From the NCBI GenBank assembly GCA_000720995.1, contig JOEL01000024.1:1-64000 (forward strand): a DNA stretch of 64,000 bases, read 5' to 3'. Positions 1-8,654 of this stretch are shown here, in pieces. The notes beneath the pieces were generated by a model that ran no database searches, was not told the DNA's origin, and saw only the letters and a list, made by a program, of their open reading frames with translations. Source of the DNA: Streptomyces celluloflavus. GTDB lineage: Bacteria > Actinomycetota > Actinomycetes > Streptomycetales > Streptomycetaceae. How positions within the stretch are numbered: position 1 is the stretch's first letter; the number at the start of each line of letters is the position of its first letter. A program made the position numbers and the translations under genes.

Positions 1-367
1 ACCACGATCCGCCCCGACCGAGCACTCCCCGCGTGACACTGGTCGGACCGACCAAGACCAGACCCACCAGCCGGAAAGCCACCTAAATCACCGGTATTGG
101 GCCTAGAGCAGCGTTTTGATATCCGTTCGGTCCGGGAGCCGCCGCGACTGCCGACCCGCATCGAATATTCACGACGACGGGCCACGGCGCGGGTGCCCGG
201 TCGGAGCACCTTCACCGGCCGATTCGGTGAACACACTCAAATCGGCGGTCGGCTTCCCGTTCCTGGGCGACGAGACGCGCGCCCCGGTCGCGCCGCATTC
301 GGCATCAGGATGACCTTGACGGGTCGGCTACCTGCCTGTGGCCGGCCGGCCCGCTAGCCTCCCTGCC
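1..367. other. Gene-free left end of window
   Basis: I see no convincing coding sequence, RNA gene or repeat here. Short open frames exist on both strands but lack ribosome sites and recognisable protein content. The stretch probably holds the promoter of the small gene that starts at 368. Confidence 0.4.
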
Positions 368-676
368 ATGACAGAGACCGCGCCCCTCACAGACCCCGCG
401 ACCATCGACCACTCCCCCACGGTATGGACCGCGGGCCAGCTCCGGGAAGCCCTCACAGGTCTGCCCGACGACGCCCTCGTCCACGTCGGCGTCGCGGACG
501 GGCCCGGCGATTTCGACGGATACAGCGAGTACGCCCTGGTCGACCTCGCTCCTGTCGAGAAGGACTACGCCCCGGGTAGTAGGGACCATGCCCAGGAGAG
601 TTCGGCCGGGACCGAGGTTGAGTACACGCTGTTCGCCGACTTCAAGGCCGGCCAGTACTACCGAGATCTGGCCTGA
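368..676 (+). CDS. DUF6225-type small protein
   Basis: A 102-residue acidic cytoplasmic protein. The pattern TVWTAGQLREAL, LPDDALVHVGVADGPGDFDGY, ALVDLAPVEKDY and VEYTLFADF matches, from memory, a short Streptomyces family annotated DUF6225. No function is established for it and I see no catalytic motif, signal peptide or membrane segment. I chose the ATG at 368 because the family begins close to the conserved WTAGQL block; a longer frame from 338 would add residues without family resemblance. It stands alone, with the MBL-fold gene further right on the opposite strand. Confidence 0.7.
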   Translation: MTETAPLTDPATIDHSPTVWTAGQLREALTGLPDDALVHVGVADGPGDFDGYSEYALVDLAPVEKDYAPGSRDHAQESSAGTEVEYTLFADFKAGQYYRDLA

Positions 677-810
677 CCGCCCGCCACGGACGGCTGCCCG
701 CAGATCACACCGATATGCCTCTCAGGTCTTTCAGCGGCTGCTCCTGAGGCGTGTACTGGTGTCATCACCCATCGCCGCCCGCAAGCGGCAGCAGCAACCG
801 AGGGGGGAAC

Positions 811-987
811 GTGGCCGACAACACCGGACCGTCCGTCTCCACCGACGGCAACGGCGCCGGCCCTGACCTGGCACCTGACACACAAGAAGTCTCACCCGAC
901 GGCAACACCGCCGGACCATTTATCGCGGCCGAAGGTGCCGGCGCCGAGGGCGGCGAACCTGGATCGGCGGTGTCCCCAGAGGAGTGA
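811..987 (+). CDS. Small acidic hypothetical protein
   Basis: A possible 58-residue product from a GTG start preceded closely by a run of A and G (GAGGGGGGAAC), which is a good Shine-Dalgarno. The product is rich in Gly, Pro, Ala, Asp and Glu, has no Cys, Trp or Tyr, and looks disordered. I do not recognise a family. Two loosely repeated blocks (STDGNGAGPD and SPDGNTAGPF) suggest internal duplication. The strong ribosome site is the main argument for its reality. It could equally be a chance frame. Confidence 0.35.
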   Translation: MADNTGPSVSTDGNGAGPDLAPDTQEVSPDGNTAGPFIAAEGAGAEGGEPGSAVSPEE

Positions 988-1224
988 GCGGCTGGATTGC
1001 CGCCTGCTATCTGGATGAGTAGGTGATCGACGAGTTGCCGCGGACGGATCTCGACGCGTCGCGCGCGATGCGGCGCCCCATTTCACCAAAAGCCGCATCG
1101 CCCGTCCCAACGAGGAAAAACCCTCCGGCCAAGCCGTGAAACAACCACTCCAGCCCCGGCTATTCAACGGCGCACGCAACGCCACGAACCGCGAACTCGC
1201 ATACGTCCACATCCGGTTGGTCGT

Positions 1225-2154
1225 TCACCAGCGCAGCGCGGTGAAGTCCACCGGCCGAGGTTTCATTTCGCGGGTCCGGTCGGTCAACTGCCTCAATTGA
1301 TCGGCCATTTGTTGGGCAGGAAGGTGTTTGCGATCTCCGTGTCCCGGAAGCAGCCATTCGAAGCGGAGCTGGTCGGCCGTGCGTGCCAGAGACGCTGCCA
1401 GTTCTTGGATGGAGTACCAGGTGACGCTCTCCGCCACCTCGACGGCTCCGGTCGAACGTGACCAATAGAAGCTGTCACCGCTGAAGCAGTACCGCTCGTC
1501 CGCGATGTAGAGCACGCTGCCCCTGGTATGGCCCGGGAGCGGGTAGGCGAGCATTCCCTCGCCGATCTCGACGGCGCCGGTGCCGCGCATGACGCGGTCA
1601 GCGTCCGGGGCGGCGTCAAGGTCACCCTCGTGGATCCACAGCCGAGCACCGAAGTGGTCCGCGTACCGCCGGCCGTGCGCCGCATGGTCCCGGTGGGTCA
1701 GCAGAACATCGGTCACGCTGCCGAGAGCCCCGTACCGTGCGGCCAGCGACGGGCTCCAGCGCGGCGTATCCACCAGCATCAGGTTCCCCGAAGGGCGCCG
1801 GACGAGGTAGGAGTTGGCCCCTGCCGTGTGGGTCGAGTTCTGCCCACAGAGGGAGACGGTGTCGTCGAGAGGCAGCGGGAAGGGATCCAGGGCCGGGTCC
1901 AGTCGCCGGGCGGTGTGGCGGATGGAGCGGGTGTGGCAGGCGAACGCGGCGGCGTACAACTGACGGGCCTCCACTTCGCCGCGCGGCTGGCGGAGAACCT
2001 CGGATCGTCCATCGACCTCACCGATCAGGTCCGGCGCGAGCTGCCTGGCGACGTCGCAGTTCGTGCAGCGATCGTCCACGTACCAGCCGGACTCCCCGGC
2101 CTCCGCTACCGGTCCCGGTGCCGGTACCTGGTCGGCGCGTTGCGCATCATCCAC
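1225..2154 (-). CDS. MBL-fold metallo-hydrolase with N-terminal Cys motif
   Basis: A 309-residue soluble protein. Residues 25-80 hold a CTNC motif (Cys30, Cys33) and a further Cys73, which fits the small ferredoxin-like module often fused in front of metallo-beta-lactamase folds. The MBL domain follows, with THRDH (His154, Asp156, His157), PGHT (His209) and SGDS (Asp227) as likely metal ligands and a late LPGHGD motif. It probably hydrolyses a small thioester, ester or lactone; the substrate is unknown. I chose the GTG at 2154 because AAGGAG lies 11 nt upstream. Another GTG four codons earlier sits on top of that ribosome site, and longer starts add an unrelated Arg/Ser-rich stretch. Confidence 0.75.
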   Translation of the reverse strand: MDDAQRADQVPAPGPVAEAGESGWYVDDRCTNCDVARQLAPDLIGEVDGRSEVLRQPRGEVEARQLYAAAFACHTRSIRHTARRLDPALDPFPLPLDDTVSLCGQNSTHTAGANSYLVRRPSGNLMLVDTPRWSPSLAARYGALGSVTDVLLTHRDHAAHGRRYADHFGARLWIHEGDLDAAPDADRVMRGTGAVEIGEGMLAYPLPGHTRGSVLYIADERYCFSGDSFYWSRSTGAVEVAESVTWYSIQELAASLARTADQLRFEWLLPGHGDRKHLPAQQMADQLRQLTDRTREMKPRPVDFTALRW

Positions 2155-2647
2155 GGTGATACTCACTCCTTGCGGCGTGTACGGATCTCGCGACAAAGAG
2201 GTACCTCGGCGGCTCTCGGAAGAGGAAGGGGGCCAGCTCTTGCTTCTGATGGCTGCTGCCGCTCTCACCGATGCGATGCGACGCACTGAAAAGTTAACGC
2301 ATACATGACAAAACGGCACTTGAGCGGAACCATGCCCTCAGCCACGAGGCCCACACAAGGCAGTCATGAGGGGGCCGCGAGGGGGCCACGGGGCAGTCGC
2401 CAGATCGCCCGAACGCACCCCGGTCGGCCGACCGCCCGGCTTCCTGGACGAGCCACACCGGCGCCCCAGGTCCCGACCACACCCCACGCCTCGGCCCCAG
2501 GTCCACGCATCGGAACCCTGAAGAGACCGCCCCTCACCGCACGCCGCAAGGCACTTCCTCACCCCGAAGCGCGTTCCACAGGTATCAGAACGGCGGATCC
2601 GGCCTAAGGTGCTCAGGACCAATTCCCTGCCACGGAAGGGGCGTTAC
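2155..2647. other. Intergenic region between divergent genes
   Basis: This is the shared upstream region of the minus-strand MBL-fold gene and the plus-strand phosphatase gene. The local sequence around 2285-2310 is A/T-richer (aaaagttaacgcatacatg) and is the likeliest place for a promoter. No dyad strong enough to call an operator was found. Confidence 0.3.
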
Positions 2648-4273
2648 ATGCCGATCGCGCGAAGATCAGTACTGGCCGGTTCGACCGCGGCCGCAGCCGC
2701 CACCGCGCTCGGCGCCGCGGGGAGCGCCGAAGCCGCCGGCCGGCCGCCGTCCGCGGCGTCCCCCTTGCTCCAGCGCACACCGAGCCGCCTCGACGTGCCC
2801 GGCGTGGCCGGGCTGCACCTCCAGTTCGGTGCCGACCCCGGCACCGAGATGACCGTCTCCTGGATCAGCCCCCAGTCCGTGCGCCGTCCGCAGATACGCC
2901 TCGGCTCCCCGGACGGAGGCGCCGGCCGGGTGGTCGACGCCGAGACCCGCACATACCGCGACGGACTCTCCCGCGAGGAGGTGTACGTCCACCATGCCCA
3001 CCTCACCGGACTGCGGCCGAACACCACCTACCTCTACTCGGCCGGGCATGACGGCGCCGCGCCGGAGACCGGTTCGTTCACCACGGCGCCGCGCGGGCGC
3101 ACCGCGTTCACCTTCACCAGCTTCGGTGACCAGGGGGCGCCCAATCTGCGCCGGGCCGTCAAGTGGCCCTCCGGGGACACCCCTTCGCCCTCCGGGCCCT
3201 TCCCGCTCTACACCAGCAGCCAGGCCGGCAGCCCGGCCGCTGCCGACATCGTGGCCGCGGTGGAACGGGTCGGACCGCTGTTCAACTTGCTCAACGGTGA
3301 CCTGTGCTACGCCTCCGCGGCCGGCGTCTTCGGCGAGGACCGCGTCGCGACCTGGGCGGACTGGTTCATCAGCAACAGCCGCTCGACGCGGCTGCGCCCA
3401 TGGATGCCCTGCGTCGGCAACGGCGAGAACGAGAAGGGCAACGGCCCCCTGGGTCTGGCCGGCTACCAGACCTACTTCACACTGCCCGGGTCGACGACCG
3501 CCACCGACCCGGAGACCCGTGGCCTGTGGTACGCCTTCACGGTCGGCTCGGTCCGCTTCATCAGCCTGGCCAACGACGACGTGGCGATCCAGGACACCGG
3601 CGACACCTACGTGCACGGCTACTCCGGCGGGGCGCAACGCCGCTGGCTGGAGCGGGAGTTGAAGGCCGCACGCGCGAACGCGGGCATCGACTGGATCGTC
3701 GCCTTCATGCACCACCCGATGATCTCCAGCAGCCGTGGCGGCAGCGGCAGCGACCTCGGGATTCGCAAGGCGTGGGGCCCGCTCTTCGACGCGTACGGGG
3801 TCGATCTGGTGCTCAGCGGCCACGAGCACTACTACGAGCGCTCCCTGCCGGTCCGCGGCACCCTGCCGAACGAGGCCCGCACCCCGGTCCCGGTCTCCAC
3901 CAGGACCGATGTCGCCGACACCGGCAAAGGCACCGTCCACATGATCATCGGAGGCGGCGGCAATTTCGCGACCACCCAGGACAACCTGTTCGAGGAGCCC
4001 AAGGGACGCGTCGTGGTCGATCTGAGCAAGGAGACCGAGGGCCGCCACCGCAAGGCCGTCTTCGTCACCGAGGACGCCCCCTGGCGCGCCGTCCAGGACC
4101 GGGTCCACACCCACGGTTTCGCCGCCTTCGACGTCGATCCGGGCGACCGCCGTACCGGCCGTACGCGGATGCACGTCACGTACTACACCTTCGACGGCCC
4201 CTACGGAGAACTGACCCCCGTGGACACCTTCACCCTGGAACGGCCCCGTAGAGACGCACATGCACGGCACTGA
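2648..4273 (+). CDS. Tat-exported purple acid phosphatase-like metallophosphoesterase
   Basis: A 541-residue exported enzyme. Residues 1-30 form a twin-arginine signal (ARRSVLAG, then an Ala-rich h-region ending AEAAG). Residues about 47-147 look like the N-terminal fibronectin-III/purple acid phosphatase module. The metallophosphoesterase core follows with FGDQG (159-163), NGDLCY (216-221), GNGEN (257-261, in place of the usual GNHE), HHPM (355-358) and GHEHYYE (391-397), which supply the two-metal ligands. It should hydrolyse phosphomonoesters outside the cell. The ATG at 2648 has GGAAGGGG 8 nt upstream and begins the signal peptide. It is monocistronic. Phosphate-starvation control is plausible, but I do not see a clear PHO box. 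Confidence 0.88.
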   Translation: MPIARRSVLAGSTAAAAATALGAAGSAEAAGRPPSAASPLLQRTPSRLDVPGVAGLHLQFGADPGTEMTVSWISPQSVRRPQIRLGSPDGGAGRVVDAETRTYRDGLSREEVYVHHAHLTGLRPNTTYLYSAGHDGAAPETGSFTTAPRGRTAFTFTSFGDQGAPNLRRAVKWPSGDTPSPSGPFPLYTSSQAGSPAAADIVAAVERVGPLFNLLNGDLCYASAAGVFGEDRVATWADWFISNSRSTRLRPWMPCVGNGENEKGNGPLGLAGYQTYFTLPGSTTATDPETRGLWYAFTVGSVRFISLANDDVAIQDTGDTYVHGYSGGAQRRWLERELKAARANAGIDWIVAFMHHPMISSSRGGSGSDLGIRKAWGPLFDAYGVDLVLSGHEHYYERSLPVRGTLPNEARTPVPVSTRTDVADTGKGTVHMIIGGGGNFATTQDNLFEEPKGRVVVDLSKETEGRHRKAVFVTEDAPWRAVQDRVHTHGFAAFDVDPGDRRTGRTRMHVTYYTFDGPYGELTPVDTFTLERPRRDAHARH

Positions 4274-4370
4274 GGCGACGGTGAGGGGGTCCGACCGCGG
4301 CCGCGGAAAGTGAGCGGTACGAGCCCGGGGCGGGTGGCGGCCGGGGGACGGGGTCTCCGCCCGCCGGTCC

Positions 4371-4405
4371 TCACGCACACGCACGCACACGCACACGCAC
4401 GCACC
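4371..4405 (+). repeat. Short ACGCAC-type microsatellite
   Basis: An imperfect tandem of CGCACA/CGCACG hexamers lies in the gap between the phosphatase and methyltransferase genes. It sits in a gene-free stretch of about 300 bases. I saw no evidence of function. Confidence 0.6.
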
Positions 4406-4569
4406 GCTCCGGCGGAGGTCGCAGCGTTTCGCCGACGCGAGATGCGCCCTGTACGGGACCGGCTGCCCCCGGCCCGCACCGATTTCGCCGTGGGCCGGCC
4501 CGTCGCGGTCCCGGTACTCGCTGACGCCCCGCACTCGTCCACGAGGAGGCAGGACGCAAGGATGGGCGG

Positions 4570-5331
4570 ATGACTGCCCTCTCGCGCGCCCATTCGTTCA
4601 ACGCGGCCGCCGCCCAGTACGCCGCGAACCGCCCCTCCTACCCGCCTGCCCTCCTGGACGCCGTCGAGGAGCTCACGGGGCGACCCCTCGCGGGTGCCCG
4701 CGTCGCCGACGTCGGCGCGGGCACCGGAATCGCCACCGCCTTGTTGCGCGAACGCGGCGCGGACGTCATCGCCGTCGAGCCGGGCGACGGTATGGCGGCC
4801 GAGTTCCGCCGGGCGCTTCCCGATGTGCCGATCGTCCGGGGCGACGGCAATGCCCTGCCGCTCGCCGATGCCTCCCACGACCTGATCACGTACGCGCAGT
4901 CCTGGCACTGGACGGACACCAACCGCTCCGTCCCCGAGGCACTGCGCGTCCTGCGACCGGGCGGCTCGCTCGCGGTCTGGTGGAACACCACGGCCTTCGA
5001 CGTGCCCTGGATCGCCGCCCAACACGAGCGCATCGCGAACCACTGCGGAGTACGGCAGCCCTCCCTCGCGCGCCCCGACGACAGCCGTGCCGCCCAGCTC
5101 GCCGGCTTCTCCGGCCTCCGCTTCGTACGCCGCCAACTGCGCTGGAGCCGTGTCGTCCCCCTCGACACGCATCTCGCCAACATCAGCAGCCACTCGGCCT
5201 TTCTCGTTCTCGGCGAGACCGGCACCCAGGAGTTCCTCACCGACGAGCGCGCCCGCCTGCGCGAGATCTTCCCGGACGAGACGGTGGAGGAGACCTATCT
5301 GGTCGACCTGCTGGTGGCCGCCCGTCCCTGA
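4570..5331 (+). CDS. Class I SAM-dependent methyltransferase
   Basis: A 253-residue soluble methyltransferase. Motif I is VADVGAGTGIAT (about residues 45-56), followed by an acidic residue in VIAVEPGDGM, DGNALPLADASHDLITYAQSWHW (motifs II/III) and LRVLRPGGSLAVWW. This is the layout of Methyltransf_11-type enzymes, and the substrate cannot be read from the sequence. The ATG at 4570 has AAGGA about 8 nt upstream. It has no close partner: the phosphatase gene ends about 300 bases upstream and a pseudogene on the other strand lies downstream. Confidence 0.85.
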   Translation: MTALSRAHSFNAAAAQYAANRPSYPPALLDAVEELTGRPLAGARVADVGAGTGIATALLRERGADVIAVEPGDGMAAEFRRALPDVPIVRGDGNALPLADASHDLITYAQSWHWTDTNRSVPEALRVLRPGGSLAVWWNTTAFDVPWIAAQHERIANHCGVRQPSLARPDDSRAAQLAGFSGLRFVRRQLRWSRVVPLDTHLANISSHSAFLVLGETGTQEFLTDERARLREIFPDETVEETYLVDLLVAARP

Positions 5332-5431
5332 TAGGCACCGATCCGACAGCCTCTCTCGTTACCGCACCCTCTATGCCTTGTCTGCATTCGCTATGCCAGC
5401 GCCGGAAGGCAGCTCCGCGCTTGCCCAGGCG

Positions 5432-6600
5432 TCAGGCTCGGGACGGTGGGCCGACTGCTCGAACCTTGTGTCCCTCGGTCTGCGTTGGAGCGGGGGCCGA
5501 GGTGGGGTAGGGCGGTGTTTTCGCGCCGTAGATCCAGCTCTTGATGTAGGCGCTGAAGTCTCGTCCGGAGACTTCGTTGGCGACGTTGATGTAGTCCTGG
5601 GTCGAGGCGGTCTTGTGGCGGAAACGCTCGAAGAAGGTCTTCTCGATCTTCTGGAACGTCGCGTCGCCGACTTGGCGGTTGAGACCGTGGAGCATGACGA
5701 CGCCAGGCGCGTTGGTGGAGCCGAGGACGTCACCGGGGTCCTTGAGCCGGCCGGGCGGCCCGGTCTCCGAGCGGTTCTCCTGGTCGTACTCGTAGGTGCG
5801 TTCAACGCTTTCCTTCAGCGGGTGATCTTCTTTTCTTCCTGGTAGCGCAACGTGTAGTAGGAGGCGTGGCCTTCGCTGATCCACATGTCGTCCCAGCTCT
5901 TGAGCGAGACGGCGTTGCCGAAGTACTGGTGGACCAGCTCGTGGACCATGGTCGGCACATCGTCCGGTGTGCTCAGCCCCAAGGTCGACAGTGTCGCTGT
6001 TTCCAGGGCTGCCCCGTAGTCCCCCTGGGGAACCAGGACACCGTAGGTCTCGTAGGGGTAGGCGCTGCCGATCATTTTCTGTACCCAGGCGATCTGCTTG
6101 CCGATCTGGTCCGCGTACGGCCTGGTCTTGTCGGCCTGCTCCGCGGGCACGTAGCTGCGCAGCGAGAGACCGCCGGGGCCGGTTGCGGTGATCTTCTTGT
6201 AACGGCCGACCGCCACTTGGACGACCTCGGTGGGGATCGGGCCACGCGTGCCGTACACGTACGTGGTGCGGTCCCCCTTCGTGGTGGTCCGGCGCAGCGT
6301 GCCGGTCGCCACCGCCGTCAGGTTCTTGGGGACGGTGATACGGAAGGTGACACGTGCCTTGTCGCTGGGATGGTCGTTCATCGGGAAGAACAGGTGGGCC
6401 CAGTTCCCGCCGTTGCCCGCGTGCCGGGCGGCCTGCTCGGCACCGAGCAGGCCGCCATGGGTGAACACGGTGACCGGATATCGGGCGAGCGGGTTCTGCA
6501 CCTTCGGATCGTTGCCGGACTGCGGGTGTGGAGGGGTGCCGCGGCCGTCGGACGTACGGCGCCGACGGCCGCGTGCTCGGTCTCGTTCCCGTGGACGGGG
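5432..6600 (-). pseudogene. Truncated, frameshifted M1-family aminopeptidase
   Basis: Two minus-strand frames together encode the middle and C-terminal part of an M1 zinc metallopeptidase. The first frame (to 5815) has FPMNDHPSDKA, the zinc motif HELVHQYFG, WISEGHA with the third zinc ligand, and ends at EEKKITR. The second frame (5884 to 5432) continues with KEDHPLKESVERTYEY and the typical C-terminal region. They join at an A-rich run (gaagaaaagaag) near 5820-5840, so a one-base slip is likely. The N-terminal part of the family, including the GAMEN-type exopeptidase motif region, is missing; homology stops near 6540, just before the protease gene at 6602. This is a decaying gene, unless the frameshift is a sequencing error. 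Confidence 0.85.
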
Positions 6601-6601
6601 A

Positions 6602-7360
6602 TCAGGAGTTGATGACGGACTTGATCCAGTCAGCCCTGATGGTCACGTTGGTGTAGATGGTGGGGTCGATGTCGGGGTCGCCTCCGTTGCCGGAGGTGGC
6701 GCCGACCAGGGCCCAGGCGCCCTTGGTCTTGATGAGGGCGGGGCCACCGGAGTCCATGTTGGCCGCGCCGCGGCCGTTGACGGCGGCGATGCACATCTCC
6801 TTGCCGTGAACGATCCCCGATCGGTCGCAGTTCCCGTCGGGCAGCCGCTCGGTGTCGAGTTCGCGCAGATCCTTGGGCCAGTTGGCGGGAATCATCTCCT
6901 TTCCGGTCAGCCCCCAGCCGAGGATGCGCACCGGGGCATGGTGTTCGGGAACATCGGTGGCGATCCGCGCCGGCGTGGCCGCGGCGGGCCTCTTGAGCTT
7001 GATCAGAGCGATGTCGTCGCCAACGATGCTGCCGGAAGGCCAGACGGCCTTCTCGACACCGATCACTTCACCACCCCGGTCCACACGCGGAGAACCGATC
7101 CGCACCTTCATGGTGTCGAACCCGCCGCGCCCGTCCACACAGTGGCGGGCGGTGACCATCCATTCCTTGTCCACGAGGGTCGCGCCGCAGGCATGTCCGT
7201 CGGGGCGGGGTGATTGGGGGTTCTGCAGCGACCCCATGAACGGGTAGCTCTCCGTGGCCTTTTCACCCTTGATGATGGCCTGGGCCTGCGGGGCCGCCGC
7301 GAGTATCGCCGTCGCAGAGGCCGGAAAGGCGCACAGGGCGCCGCGCTTGAGTCGTGTCAT
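6602..7360 (-). CDS. Secreted S1-family trypsin-like serine protease
   Basis: A 252-residue exported protease. Residues 1-28 are a Sec signal ending PQAQA, and the mature enzyme would start at IIKGEKA, similar to an activated trypsin N-terminus. The triad is His73 in TARHC, Asp116 in GDDIAL and Ser204 in NMDSGGP, with Met where most trypsins have Gly before DSGGP. Cysteine pairs at 58/74 and near 178/190 fit the chymotrypsin fold. The ATG at 7360 starts the signal peptide; an upstream extension has no signal-like character and no clear ribosome site is visible. An M1 aminopeptidase remnant lies immediately downstream. Confidence 0.85.
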   Translation of the reverse strand: MTRLKRGALCAFPASATAILAAAPQAQAIIKGEKATESYPFMGSLQNPQSPRPDGHACGATLVDKEWMVTARHCVDGRGGFDTMKVRIGSPRVDRGGEVIGVEKAVWPSGSIVGDDIALIKLKRPAAATPARIATDVPEHHAPVRILGWGLTGKEMIPANWPKDLRELDTERLPDGNCDRSGIVHGKEMCIAAVNGRGAANMDSGGPALIKTKGAWALVGATSGNGGDPDIDPTIYTNVTIRADWIKSVINS

Positions 7361-7443
7361 GCACACAAGCCTGGGCAGGAGATGTGATGGCCGGATTCCC
7401 GAGATGTGAGCGGTTCGCAACGGAAGAACTCCAGCTTCGCTAG

Positions 7444-7656
7444 CGCCGGATCCTGCCGGTCATCGCCCGCAAGGGCGCCCCGAACATCAAGGGACTGGGC
7501 ACGCTCCGGTACGTCGTCGAGCAGGCCTTCGCCCTGCTCCACCAGTTCAATCGACTGGCCGTCCGCTGGGAACGCCGCACCGAACTCCACGGCGCCTTCG
7601 TCTCCCTGGCCCGCAGCCTGATCTGCTGGAGACACCTCAAGAAGACACGACCGTGA
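7444..7656 (+). pseudogene. IS5-type transposase C-terminal remnant
   Basis: An open frame of 70 codons with no start, preceded in frame by a TAG, encodes RRILPVIARKGAPNIKGLG, RYVVEQAFALLHQFNRLAVRWERR and HGAFVSLARSLICWRHLKK. This is the familiar C-terminal end of IS5-group DDE transposases, with the catalytic-region Glu in VVEQ. The N-terminal two thirds are absent, so it cannot be active. A hyphenated GAGCTCTTAAGCTC sequence just downstream (about 7665-7680) may be left from the element's end. Confidence 0.8.
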
Positions 7657-8654
7657 TCGTGTTACGAGCTCTTAAGCTCTTAGCCTTCGGACCGTGTGAA
7701 TTGAGAGGCTGAAGTGGCAGGGTGGAAGGGCAGATGCATCAGTTGCCGCCCGACCTGCCTCTGCTGTGGGCGCGAGGCGAGAGGGACCAGTGGGGCAAGT
7801 TTTGAGTGAACGAGCGGAAATCCGCCACGTGTTGGGAATCGGCAGACTCCATATCCCCCTTCTCCGCCGCGGCCTCGGCGTGGCTTGCGGCCAGGTTCCG
7901 GCCGGTCAGTTTTCGAGTGGTGAGCGGGAACTTGCCGATGCGGCCTGGGCGTTGATCAATCAGCCGGCCGTTCCGCCGACGGACGGGCCGACCGGCGCAC
8001 TGGATCGCACCACCCCGGACGCCGCCGCGGAGCCGCTGTTCGACGTCCCGCGACGTGTGCCGCCGCATCTGCACCCCTCGTGCCGTTCTTGGCGTCGATC
8101 GCTATCGGCGTGATAGCTGCAAGCCGGACGGCGGATCCCCAGGAGACACCGATCGACGACGTTGAACTGGCGATCAGCATCCTCACCACCACGTCCGACA
8201 CGCCCGCCGCCCTGGCCCTCCGTACCTGGCGGTGGGGCTCGCGAGCAGTTGTCCGGCGGGCGAGCATATGGCGCCGTTTTGGGGAATGACTTACCGCTGT
8301 CGCCGGGACCGACGGACGGCAATCGGATGCGGATCGCGGAAGTACGGCTGCCGCCGGGTCCCGCGCCATTGCGCTGCGCCGAATTTCCCGACGCCTCGGG
8401 AATCACGCCGCGGCGGCGTGTGGCATTGCGCGTACCGCTGATGCCAACCCGCACTGCACGTGTTCCAGCGGGCCCTTCCCCAGCGAGCCTTCTCACATCG
8501 GGCCCTTTTCCTATGTGGCCGCACGGCGTCATTTCCATGGTCCGGTGCGGCCGCGCGGAGCTGGATGCCACTGCTGCCGAGACGTCCGGTCAAGCGGACC
8601 GGACCGCATCTGGTCCAACCCAGCCCCCGGAACCGTCAGCCAATTGGAGGCTCA
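7657..8654. other. Gene-poor stretch, possibly decayed insertion DNA
   Basis: There is no intact gene here. A frame around 7905-8080 reads ERELADAAWALINQ followed by PPHLHPS, which faintly resembles the N-terminus of IS5-group transposases, but the match is too weak to call. The remaining frames look like chance. The last 20 bases carry the ribosome site of the glycosyltransferase gene. Confidence 0.35.
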
